From: Paracoccaceae bacterium
GTDB taxonomy: Bacteria > Pseudomonadota > Alphaproteobacteria > Rhodobacterales > Rhodobacteraceae
Direction: 5' to 3'
NCBI GenBank assembly: GCA_003511785.1
Contig: DOIS01000269.1
Span: forward strand, 1-9,862
DNA length: 9,862 nt
Positions 1-6,882 of the stretch are shown here, one piece after another. The translations under genes were made by a program, and so were the position numbers. The notes beneath the pieces are model-generated. The model was not told where the DNA came from and ran no database searches. It saw only the letters and a program-made list of their open reading frames with translations. Position 1 is the first letter of the stretch, and each line of letters opens with the position of its first letter.

Positions 1-1452
1 CATTGCTCCGTGGAGGGGCATGCCCACATGATGGCCGGTGCGATGTGGGAATTCGCCTATGCCGGCTATCACGACCGGATCGACCCGCAGGGCAAGCCGC
101 ACGCGGGCATGACCGATATCGACGCGGTGATCGCCCGCCTGCGCGAGCATGCTCGAGCCTTGCCCGAAGGCGCACCGCTGATCGGATGGGGGTTCGATCC
201 GATCTTCCTGCCCTCGGAACGGCTCAACCGCCACCATCTGGACGAAATCGCCTCGGACCGGCCGGTGGCGATCATGTTCTCGAACTTCCACCTGATGTGC
301 GTGAACTCCGCCGCGCTGGAACTGGCAGGCTATGGTCGCGACACGAATCTCGAAGGTGTCCTCAAGGGCCCGGACGGTGCGCCCACGGGCGAATTGCAGG
401 AAATGGCCGCCATGTTCCCGGTGATGCGCCGCACCGGCATGGATTTCCGGGGCCTGTCGCAGAAGCCCGAGGCGATCCGCGCCTATGCCGATGTCCGCCG
501 CCTGGCCGGGGTGACCACGTCGACCGACCTCTATTCGCAGATGGAGGACGAGGACCTCGACACCCTGCTCTCGGTGACCGGCGCCGAGGATTTCGGCCTG
601 CGTCTCGTGCCCGCCCTGGGCGCGGCCGGCGCGCCGCCCGAGGACACCGCGCAGAAGGCCCTGCGCCTGCGCGCGCGCTCCACCGACAAGCTGCGACTGG
701 GCGCGGTCAAGCTGATGACGGACGGCTCGATCCAGGGATGGACAGCGCGGGTGAAGTGGCCGGGCTATGTGGGCGGTCAGCCCAACGGAATCTGGAACAC
801 ACCGCCCGAGGCCATCTTCGACCAGTGCGAAACCTTCCAGAAACACGGGCTTCAGATGCACCTGCATGTCAACGGAGACGAGGCCTCGGCGATCACGCTC
901 GACGCGCTCGAGGCGGCGGCGCAAAAGCACCCCTGGCCCGGTGCGCGCCACGTCCTGCAACATTGCCAGATGATGGCCGCCGACCAGTTCCGCCGCTGCG
1001 CCGATCTGGGCGTCTGCACCAACATCTTCGCCAACCACATCTGGTACTTCGGCGACCAGCATGCCGCGCTCACCATCGGCGAGGACCGCGCGACCCGGAT
1101 GAACGCCGTGCGCGCCGCGCTGGACGAGGGGGTGCGCGTGGCGATCCATTCCGACGCGCCTGTGACGCCGATGGGGCCGCTCTTCACCGCCTGGTGCGCG
1201 GTCAACCGGCGCACGATGTCTGGCCGCGTCCTCGGCAAAGCACAGCGCATCACGGTGGATGAGGCGCTTTACGCCATCACACTTGGCGCGGCCTATACGC
1301 TGCACATGGACCACGAGATCGGCAGTATCGAGACCGGCAAACGCGCCGATTTCGCGGTGCTGGGAGACGACCCCACCGCGGTGGACCCTGCCGCGCTCAA
1401 GGACGTGCCGGTGCTGGGCACGGTGCTGGGCGGGCGGGTGGCGCTCTCGTGA
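1..1452 (+). CDS. Metal-dependent amidohydrolase, YtcJ/Amidohydrolase_3 type (5' end missing)
   Basis: The reading frame is open from base 1, so the start codon lies left of the window; 483 codons and a TGA stop are visible. It is a TIM-barrel amidohydrolase that would hydrolyse an amide or similar C-N bond using one or two bound metal ions, probably in the cytoplasm. The substrate cannot be told. Seen in the sequence: an HxH metal motif in VEGHAHMM (His at codons 7 and 9), a VKLMTDGS segment at about codons 235-245, paired His in MHLHVNGDEA (codons 287 and 289), RHVLQHCQMM (His 317 and 321), and the barrel-end Asp in IHSDAPVTP (codon 385). These follow the usual order of metal and catalytic residues in the superfamily. 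About 40-70 N-terminal residues are likely missing. Its stop overlaps the start of the downstream G3E GTPase gene, so the two are probably co-transcribed. Family assignment is secure; specificity is unknown. Confidence 0.87.
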   Translation, partial: HCSVEGHAHMMAGAMWEFAYAGYHDRIDPQGKPHAGMTDIDAVIARLREHARALPEGAPLIGWGFDPIFLPSERLNRHHLDEIASDRPVAIMFSNFHLMCVNSAALELAGYGRDTNLEGVLKGPDGAPTGELQEMAAMFPVMRRTGMDFRGLSQKPEAIRAYADVRRLAGVTTSTDLYSQMEDEDLDTLLSVTGAEDFGLRLVPALGAAGAPPEDTAQKALRLRARSTDKLRLGAVKLMTDGSIQGWTARVKWPGYVGGQPNGIWNTPPEAIFDQCETFQKHGLQMHLHVNGDEASAITLDALEAAAQKHPWPGARHVLQHCQMMAADQFRRCADLGVCTNIFANHIWYFGDQHAALTIGEDRATRMNAVRAALDEGVRVAIHSDAPVTPMGPLFTAWCAVNRRTMSGRVLGKAQRITVDEALYAITLGAAYTLHMDHEIGSIETGKRADFAVLGDDPTAVDPAALKDVPVLGTVLGGRVALS

Positions 1453-2310
1453 TGCGCTTGCCGCTCACCGTCATCAGCGGCTATCTGGGCGCGGGCAAGA
1501 CGACGCTCATCAACCGGTTGCTGGCCGAAGACCACGGTCTGGGCCTGCTGGTGATGGTCAACGATTTCGGCGCGTCAACATCGACGCCAAGCTGATCGCG
1601 CGCGCCGGCGACGACAGCATCGCCCTGACCAACGGATGCGTTTGCTGCACCATGGGCGCGGATCTGTTCATGGCACTGGGCGATGTGCTCGATCGCGACC
1701 CGCGCCCCGATCACCTGGTGATCGAGGCCAGCGGAATCGCCGATCCCGCCGCCATCGCCAACGCGGCCATCGCCGAGCCGGAGATGAGCTATGCCGGAAT
1801 CGTCACCCTGGTCGATGCACAGAACGCCGAGGCGCTTTTGGACGATCCGCTGATCGCGCCGCAGGTGGCGCAGCAGATCACCGCCGCCGACCTCGTCCTG
1901 CTGAGCAAGGCCGACGGCCTAGACCCTGCGCTGGCCTCGCGCCTGGGCGCGCTCGGCGCGCGCCAGCCAAGCTTGCGCCGCTCCTGTTCGGCATCTTACC
2001 CCGTCCCCGTGGCCGCAGCACCGCGCCGCACCCGGCCTATGTCGCCTGGCAGCACGATAGCGAAACGGTGGTCGGTCGTGCCGCGATGGGCGAGGCGCTG
2101 ACGAACCGCCCTCCGGGGCTCTATCGGCTCAAGGGCTTCGTGCTGACCTATGATGGCCCCTACGAGGTGCATGTGGTCGGGGCCTATGTCGAGGCCAGGC
2201 GCACGGCGGCCGCGCGCACAACGCTGGCGGGCCTTGGCCCGGCTGACCGGGTCACGCGGGAAGACATCGAAGCCTGGTGGTCCGCCCTCACCCGAACGGC
2301 CACCGGCTGA
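1452..2310 (+). pseudogene. CobW/COG0523-type G3E GTPase, disrupted by two frame changes
   Basis: The ATG at 1452 overlaps the amidohydrolase stop (TGATG), implying translational coupling. The family comprises GTP-dependent metallochaperones that deliver zinc, cobalt or other metals to client enzymes. Visible motifs: Walker A GYLGAGKTT (residues 10-18), then NDFG, VNIDAKLI, the metal-binding CxCC in NGCVCCTMG, IEASGIADP, and SKAD in place of NKxD as the guanine-specificity motif. The C-terminal domain contains GLYRLKGF and ends WWSALTRTATG. These pieces lie in three frames. The first frame runs from 1452 to a premature TGA at 1593-1595. Homology leaves it near 1570-1576, just after NDFG, continues in the second frame to about 1950-1985, then moves to the third frame ending in TGA at 2308-2310. 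Each switch fits loss of one base; restoring both gives a normal protein of about 286 residues. As written, the first product has only 47 residues. It is either a recent pseudogene or a gene with two sequencing errors. Confidence 0.85.
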
Positions 2311-2318
2311 CCAAACGG

Positions 2319-4025
2319 CTAGCGCTGCCGCCCCACCTGCCGGCATAGAAGGATCACCGGCAACAGCCCCACCGCGAGGATCACCAGCGACGGAACCGCC
2401 GCCCCCTCCAACCGCTCGTCCGAGGCCAGGCGATAAGCCTGGACCGCCAGCGTGTCGAAGTTGAACGGACGCATGATGAGCGTGGCCGGAAGCTCTTTCA
2501 TCACGTCCACGAAAACGATCAGAAGCGCGGTCAAAAGGCTGGGCGTCAGGATCGGCAGGTGCACCCGCCGCAGCAGCCCCAGCGGAGACTGCCCGAGCGA
2601 GCGCGCGGCGGCATCCATGCTGGAGGGCACCAAAGCCTGCCCACCCTCATAGGCGCCCAGCGCGGCGGCGAGAAACCGCACCATGTAAGCCGCGACTAGG
2701 AGCCAGATCGAGCCGGTGATGAGCAGCCCGGTCGAGATGCCGAAAGTGGCCTCCATCCAGGCATCCAGCGCGTTGTCGAAGGCCGCGAAGGGCACCAGCA
2801 GCCCCACCGCGATCACTCCGCCCGGCACCGAATAACCCAGCCGGGCGATGTAGCCCGCCCCGGCCGAGCGCCGCCCGGGGCGCAGCCGCTGATACGACCC
2901 GATGCAAACGGCCGCCAGCACCGTTATTACCGCCGCCACGCCGGCCAGCGTCACCGAATTGCGGATGAACCCGACATAGCGCCGGCTGAGCAGATCCTGC
3001 TCGGAACTCAATCCCATATCGATGAGAATCGCCGTAGGCAGGGCAAAGCCTAGAAAGACAGGGGTTGCGCACAGCAGCATGGCCAGCGCCGCGCGCCACC
3101 CGCGCAACCGGGTCGGCGGCATCCGCATGTGCCGCTTTCCGGTCTCGTGATACTTGGCCCGCCCCCGCTGCAGCCGCTCGCCCAGCGCCAGCAGAAGCGC
3201 GAAGCTCAGCAGGCAGAGCGCCAATTGCGCCGCCGCCGCCCGGTCGGCCATGGTGAACCAGGCGGTGTAGATGCCAGTCGCGAAGGTCTGCACCCCGAAA
3301 TAGGCCACCGTGCCGAAATCCGCGATCGTCTCCATTACCGCCAGCAAGACACCGCCCGCGATGGCCGGCCGTGCCATGGGCAGGCTGACCTTCCAGAACG
3401 CGGTCCAGGCGCTGTTGCCCAGCACGCGCGCGGCCAGGAAGGCGGTGGCCGATTGCTGAACGAAGGCGGCGCGCGCCAGCAGATAGACATAGGGGTAGAG
3501 CACCAGGATCAGCATCGCCGCCGCCCCCTCGAGCGAGCGGATCTCAGGAAACCAATAGTCGCGCGGCCCCCAGCCGGTCACGTCGCGCAGGGTGGATTGC
3601 ACGATCCCGGGATGGTCCAGCACATAGGTATAGGCGTAGGCCAGCACATAGGCCGGGAAGGCCAAGGGCAGGACCAGCACGATCTCGAACAGCCGCACCC
3701 CGGGAAACCGCGTCATCGTGACCAGCCATGCGGCGGCGACCCCGATTGCCATGGTGCCCAGCGCCACCATCACGACAAGAAGCAGCGTCACCCCAGCATA
3801 GCGCGGCAGAACCGTCTCCATCAGGTGTGCCACCGTATCGGTGCCGCCGGTCATCGCCGCCAGGGCGACCGCAACCATCGGCAACAGGCACATGGCCGCG
3901 ACGGACAGGGCGACCCCGGCCAGCACCCGTGTGCCGCGACCTGACGGGCTCCGGCCGAAACGCCTCGGCGCCACCGTGGTGGCGGCGGTCGCGCGGGTCG
4001 GGATGTCGGGCTCGCTTTGAGGCAC
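2319..4025 (-). CDS. Iron(III)-type ABC transporter permease (FbpB/SfuB-like, two fused permease halves)
   Basis: This 568-residue inner-membrane protein would form the channel of an ABC importer, most likely for ferric iron delivered by a periplasmic binding protein. It carries two binding-protein-dependent permease domains in tandem. Each has the cytoplasmic EAA-type loop that contacts the ATPase: AARVLGNSAWTAFWKVSLP at residues 198-216 and AARSLGQSPLGLLRRVHLP at 473-491. Hydrophobic segments are dense, for example at residues 34-58, 76-104, 113-135, 168-187 and 222-248, then again through the second half. Residues 280-310 form a basic linker between the halves. The start is GTG at 4025, supported by AGGA six bases upstream (4032-4035). 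The stop TAG lies 8 bases from the convergent GTPase stop. No ATPase or binding-protein gene is adjacent, so its partners must be elsewhere. Iron is the usual annotation for this architecture; thiamine or another ligand cannot be excluded. Confidence 0.85.
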   Translation of the reverse strand: MPQSEPDIPTRATAATTVAPRRFGRSPSGRGTRVLAGVALSVAAMCLLPMVAVALAAMTGGTDTVAHLMETVLPRYAGVTLLLVVMVALGTMAIGVAAAWLVTMTRFPGVRLFEIVLVLPLAFPAYVLAYAYTYVLDHPGIVQSTLRDVTGWGPRDYWFPEIRSLEGAAAMLILVLYPYVYLLARAAFVQQSATAFLAARVLGNSAWTAFWKVSLPMARPAIAGGVLLAVMETIADFGTVAYFGVQTFATGIYTAWFTMADRAAAAQLALCLLSFALLLALGERLQRGRAKYHETGKRHMRMPPTRLRGWRAALAMLLCATPVFLGFALPTAILIDMGLSSEQDLLSRRYVGFIRNSVTLAGVAAVITVLAAVCIGSYQRLRPGRRSAGAGYIARLGYSVPGGVIAVGLLVPFAAFDNALDAWMEATFGISTGLLITGSIWLLVAAYMVRFLAAALGAYEGGQALVPSSMDAAARSLGQSPLGLLRRVHLPILTPSLLTALLIVFVDVMKELPATLIMRPFNFDTLAVQAYRLASDERLEGAAVPSLVILAVGLLPVILLCRQVGRQR

Positions 4026-4080
4026 GGGCGATCCTGTGGTTACGGCAAGGCTGTGGGACCCGGTGATCGACCATTTCGCT

Positions 4081-4104
4081 CGGAATTGCCAGCCGGAATT
4101 GCCA
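4081..4104. repeat. Short direct repeat between the TauE/SafE and permease genes
   Basis: The 11-base unit CGGAATTGCCA occurs at 4081-4091 and again, identical, at 4094-4104, giving a 13-base period. It sits in the 97-base gap upstream of the permease GTG start, about 55-80 bases before it. Spacing and position would suit a pair of binding sites for a regulator controlling the permease. I do not recognise the motif as a known iron-regulator box (Irr, RirA or Fur), and a chance or slippage origin is possible. Confidence 0.5.
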
Positions 4105-4122
4105 CCCCTGCGCGCGGCTGCG

Positions 4123-4890
4123 TCAGCCCATCAGTCCACGACGCACTAGGTTGAGGGAGGCCAGCAGCAGCACAACCAGAATCGCGCGGCGAAAGGTGTC
4201 CTGGTCGATCCGGTCATGCAGACGCGAGCCCAGCCACATCCCGGCCAACGCCGGCACCACCAGTAGGGCCGAGAAGGGCGCGGTCTCGGCCCGCATCACG
4301 CCCGAGCCGGTATGCGCCAGCAACAGCAGGACGGCGCCGGTGCCATAGGTCACCCCTTGGATGCGCAGATGCTCGGTCTTGGGGGTATCGAGCGCGGTGA
4401 GATAGAGCACCGTCGGCGGCCCCCACACCCCGGAGACACCGCCGACGAACCCCGCGAACCCGCCGATCGTCAGATCCAGCCAGGTCCGTTGCCGGCGCAG
4501 GTGGAACCGCACACCGGCGATCATCAGCAGCGTGAAACAAGCCACCGGAATGCCCAGCAGCAGGAAAAGGGCGTTATCGGGGAGAAGCCGGAACAGCTGC
4601 GCGCTGGCCACCAGCGTCACGCCAACCGCAAGCATGAAGAACCGGAACCGGACGATCGAGGCCCAGGCCGCCCGAACCCCCTGCCGAAACGCCTGGAAGA
4701 CGTTGGTGACCAGCGTTGGAAGGATCAAACCGACCAGGGCGATCTCTGGCGGCAGGAAGGTGGCCATGCCCGCGATGGAGATCATCGGCATGGCAAATCC
4801 CACCATGCCCTTGACCATTCCCGCCAACGCGACAACTGCAAGGCTCAACCCCAGCTCGAGGGGCGACATGAGGGAAAGAACAGAGGTCAT
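4123..4890 (-). CDS. TauE/SafE-family membrane protein (putative anion or sulfite exporter)
   Basis: The 255-residue product is almost entirely hydrophobic, with about eight predicted membrane segments arranged in two halves, as in the TauE/SafE family. Members have been linked to export or import of sulfite, sulfoacetate and related organosulfur anions; the substrate here is unknown. Family-like features are the N-terminal GMVKGMVGFAMPMISI segment followed by LPPEIALVGLILPTL, and in the second half GGFAGFVGGVSGVWGPPTVLYL, where the Gly-rich turn repeats the first. The ATG at 4888-4890 is chosen because it immediately precedes the first hydrophobic segment. Its only Shine-Dalgarno candidate is a G run one to two bases upstream, which is unusually close, so an in-frame start further up (to 4923) or a later ATG (MSPLELG) is possible. 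It lies upstream of the permease on the same strand, 97 bases away, and divergent from mcd. Neither neighbour explains its substrate. Confidence 0.82.
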   Translation of the reverse strand: MTSVLSLMSPLELGLSLAVVALAGMVKGMVGFAMPMISIAGMATFLPPEIALVGLILPTLVTNVFQAFRQGVRAAWASIVRFRFFMLAVGVTLVASAQLFRLLPDNALFLLLGIPVACFTLLMIAGVRFHLRRQRTWLDLTIGGFAGFVGGVSGVWGPPTVLYLTALDTPKTEHLRIQGVTYGTGAVLLLLAHTGSGVMRAETAPFSALLVVPALAGMWLGSRLHDRIDQDTFRRAILVVLLLASLNLVRRGLMG

Positions 4891-4923
4891 TCCCCCCCGA
4901 TAGCACGCCCGTCCGAGCCGCAC

Positions 4924-5034
4924 CGCAAGAAACTGAGCGTAACTTTAGAACCGATCTGGCGCACTCCACGTATTATTGTTGCGCTGCGCCTGCAAAGTAG
5001 CTAGGACCAGACGACCGAAAAGAGGATGCGATTC
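4924..5034. promoter_or_regulatory. Divergent promoter region between the TauE/SafE gene and mcd
   Basis: Both genes are read outward from here, so the gap should carry two promoters. It is more AT-rich than its surroundings, with TATTATTGTT at 4971-4980. On the plus strand a weak sigma-70-like pair can be drawn, TTGTTG (4976-4981) and TAGCTA (4998-5003), with 16 bases between. TTGC (4979-4982) and GCAA (4992-4995) form an inverted pair over the same region, and CCTGCAAA resembles half of the TTTGCAAA-type site known for short-chain acyl-CoA regulators of this order. The match is weak and only suggestive. Confidence 0.3.
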
Positions 5035-6726
5035 ATGGCCCATGACGGACAGGACCCGACTTCGATGACCCAGACAACGCTTTTGCCCGATCTCCTGGAG
5101 CTGACCCGGGCGTCGCTTGCGCCGGTCGAGACCGTGCTCGAGACCGCCAAGGGCAGGGTCCGCGAAATGGTGACCGAAGGGGATCGCGTCTCGGGCAAGC
5201 TGATCGAGGCGCATCAGGACGCGGCCCACGCGCTGGCTTGGCTGGCCACTTATGCTCAGTCGCTCAAGCAGATGCAGGGTTGGGCCGAGCGACTGAAAGA
5301 GGATGGCAAGTTCGGCGAGGTCGAGCAGTTGATCCACCAGATCGCCTTCGGCGAGTATCTCTGGCAGGTCTACGGCGGCATCCCCATGAGTCAGACCGAA
5401 ATGGTGCGGCTTCAGGACATGGGGCTCAGCCAGGACGAGATGCGCGCACTGATGACGCCCGAGGTGATGACGCTCACCCAGCAGGGCAACACGCAGGCTG
5501 CGCGTACCCGCCTGGTCGAATTGATGCAGGAGCAGGCCGCCAACATCACGACGGGCGCCACCGGGCTCGACGAAGAGCTGGAGATGATCCGCGAGCAGTT
5601 CCGCCGCTTCGCCCTCGACCGGGTCGAGCCGCACGCCCATGACTGGCACCTCAAGGACGAGCTGATCCCGATGGAAATCATCGAGGAGTTGGCCGAAATG
5701 GGCGTGTTCGGCCTGACCATCCCCGAAGAATATGGCGGGCTGGGCCTGTCGAAAGCGTCGATGGTGGTGGTCTCGGAAGAGCTGTCGCGCGGCTATATCG
5801 GGGTCGGTTCGCTCGGCACCCGCTCCGAGATCGCGGCCGAGCTGATCCTCTGCGGCGGCACGGATGACCAGAAAAACCACTGGCTTCCCAAGATCGCCAG
5901 CGCAGAGATCCTGCCCACCGCCGTGTTCACCGAGCCCAATACCGGCTCGGACCTGGGCAGCTTGCGCACCCGCGCGATCAAGGACGAGAACGGCGATTAC
6001 AAGGTCACCGGCAACAAGACCTGGATCACCCATGCCGCGCGCACTCATGTGATGACGCTGTTGGCCCGGACCAACCCCGAGACCACCGATCACCGGGGCC
6101 TGTCGATGTTCCTGGCCGAGAAAACGCCCGGCGACGACGCCAATCCCTTCCCCACCGAAGGCATGACCGGCGGCGAGATCGAGGTGCTTGGCTATCGCGG
6201 GATGAAGGAATACGAGCTGGGCTTCGATAACTTCCACGTGAAGGGCGAGAACCTGCTGGGCGGCGAAGAAGGCAAGGGCTTCAAGCAACTCATGGAGACC
6301 TTCGAGAGCGCCCGCATCCAGACTGCCGCCCGCGCCGTGGGCGTGGCGCAATCGGCGTTGGACATTGCCATGCAATATGCCCAGGACCGCAAGCAGTTCG
6401 GCAAATCCCTGATCGAGTTCCCCCGCGTCTCCAGCAAGCTGGCGATGATGGCCGTCGAGATCATGGTCGCCCGCCAGCTGACCTATTTCAGCGCCTGGGA
6501 GAAGGACCACGGCCACCGCTGCGACCTCGAGGCGGGGATGGCGAAACTGCTGGGCGCCCGCGTCGCCTGGGCGGCGGCCGACAACGGGTTGCAGATCCAC
6601 GGCGGCAACGGGTTCGCGCTGGAATACAAGATCAGCCGCGTGCTCTGCGACGCCCGAATCCTCAACATCTTCGAGGGTGCCGCCGAGATCCAGGCACAGG
6701 TCATCGCGCGCCGGTTGCTGGGTTGA
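5035..6726 (+). CDS. mcd: (2S)-methylsuccinyl-CoA dehydrogenase
   Basis: This FAD flavoenzyme oxidises (2S)-methylsuccinyl-CoA to mesaconyl-CoA in the ethylmalonyl-CoA pathway, the acetyl-CoA assimilation route used by many Rhodobacterales in place of the glyoxylate shunt. The 563-residue product is much longer than an ordinary acyl-CoA dehydrogenase (about 380) because of a helical N-terminal extension of roughly 170 residues, which is typical of Mcd. The dehydrogenase core follows: EEYGGLGLSKASMVVVSEEL, then the flavin/substrate loop TAVFTEPNTGSDLGSLRTRA, KVTGNKTWITHAA, and RIQTAARAVGVAQSALD. The C-terminus has LQIHGGNGFALEY and IFEGAAEIQAQ, whose FEG glutamate (residue 547) is at the family's catalytic-base position. 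The ATG at 5035 is preferred because AAGAGG at 5020-5025 lies nine bases upstream; the ATG at 5026 abuts that site, and a third in-frame ATG is at 5065. The ethylmalonyl-CoA-specific assignment rests on the extension and core motifs. Confidence 0.88.
   Translation: MAHDGQDPTSMTQTTLLPDLLELTRASLAPVETVLETAKGRVREMVTEGDRVSGKLIEAHQDAAHALAWLATYAQSLKQMQGWAERLKEDGKFGEVEQLIHQIAFGEYLWQVYGGIPMSQTEMVRLQDMGLSQDEMRALMTPEVMTLTQQGNTQAARTRLVELMQEQAANITTGATGLDEELEMIREQFRRFALDRVEPHAHDWHLKDELIPMEIIEELAEMGVFGLTIPEEYGGLGLSKASMVVVSEELSRGYIGVGSLGTRSEIAAELILCGGTDDQKNHWLPKIASAEILPTAVFTEPNTGSDLGSLRTRAIKDENGDYKVTGNKTWITHAARTHVMTLLARTNPETTDHRGLSMFLAEKTPGDDANPFPTEGMTGGEIEVLGYRGMKEYELGFDNFHVKGENLLGGEEGKGFKQLMETFESARIQTAARAVGVAQSALDIAMQYAQDRKQFGKSLIEFPRVSSKLAMMAVEIMVARQLTYFSAWEKDHGHRCDLEAGMAKLLGARVAWAAADNGLQIHGGNGFALEYKISRVLCDARILNIFEGAAEIQAQVIARRLLG
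6681..6707 (+). repeat. Direct repeat copy 1, inside the 3' end of mcd
   Basis: This 27-base stretch encodes the AEIQAQVIA segment near the Mcd C-terminus. It is repeated without mismatch at 6770-6796, outside the gene and 89 bases further on. The offset is not a multiple of three. Confidence 0.9.
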
Positions 6727-6734
6727 ACGACGTG

Positions 6735-6759
6735 CGAAACGCTCCGGTGGAGCGTTTCG
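6735..6759 (+). terminator. Perfect hairpin after mcd, candidate terminator
   Basis: An 11-base stem, CGAAACGCTCC, pairs perfectly with GGAGCGTTTCG across a three-base GGT loop, starting 8 bases after the mcd stop. There is no T run after the stem, so it does not fit the classic intrinsic terminator. It could be a Rho-assisted or 3'-end-stabilising structure, or a dispersed palindromic repeat. Confidence 0.55.
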
Positions 6760-6769
6760 GGCGGCGGCA

Positions 6770-6796
6770 CGCCGAGATCCAGGCACAGGTCATCGC
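6770..6796 (+). repeat. Direct repeat copy 2: second, non-coding copy of the mcd tail
   Basis: These 27 bases are identical to 6681-6707. Read in the matching frame, the following bases give AEIQAQVIARRPLG, nearly the Mcd C-terminus (AEIQAQVIARRLLG), but with different codons after the identical block (GCA AGA CGC CCG CTG GGC here against GCG CGC CGG TTG CTG GGT in mcd). The frame then runs to TAG at 6834-6836. It has no start codon and is not a gene; it looks like the leftover end of a second mcd allele. Confidence 0.8.
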
Positions 6797-6835
6797 AAGA
6801 CGCCCGCTGGGCTCTCGGCGTTCGAAACAAGCGTA

Positions 6836-6855
6836 GGCTGGGTTTTCGACCCACC
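6836..6855. repeat. REP-like hairpin with bulge
   Basis: TGGGT (6839-6843) pairs with ACCCA (6849-6853) across a TTTCG loop, and GG (6836-6837) with CC (6854-6855) around one bulged C. Just to the right is the 12-base palindrome CCCCATATGGGG (6858-6869). GGGT/ACCC hairpins of this look are, to my recollection, scattered between genes in Roseobacter genomes, so it may be a REP-type element. It also sits downstream of trmO on the minus strand and could help end that transcript, though no T run follows on either strand. Confidence 0.45.
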
Positions 6856-6882
6856 TTCCCCATATGGGGCCCCAAGCCTTGA

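Noticed and set aside
1570..1576. Programmed frameshifting to explain the first frame change in the G3E GTPase
   Set aside because: No slippery heptamer or clear downstream pseudoknot is visible, the second frame change is just as unexplained, and the family is not known to use recoding.
3129..3944. Open frame on the plus strand opposite the ABC permease
   Set aside because: The product is a His/Gln/Arg-rich string with no domain, and the permease on the minus strand has clear EAA loops and membrane segments.
4081..4104. Sigma-54 (-24/-12) promoter, from TGGCA on the minus strand
   Set aside because: The GG and GC elements are not at the required ten-base spacing, and the second element lacks the TTGC form.
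4945..6786. A long (about 610-codon) open frame on the minus strand opposite mcd
   Set aside because: Its translation is low-complexity, rich in His, Gln, Gly and Arg, with no recognisable domain. mcd on the other strand is well conserved. Such mirror frames are expected in GC-rich genes.
6681..6796. CRISPR-like or attachment-site reading of the 27-base repeat
   Set aside because: There are only two copies, one is coding sequence of mcd, and no integrase, cas gene or tRNA is in the window.
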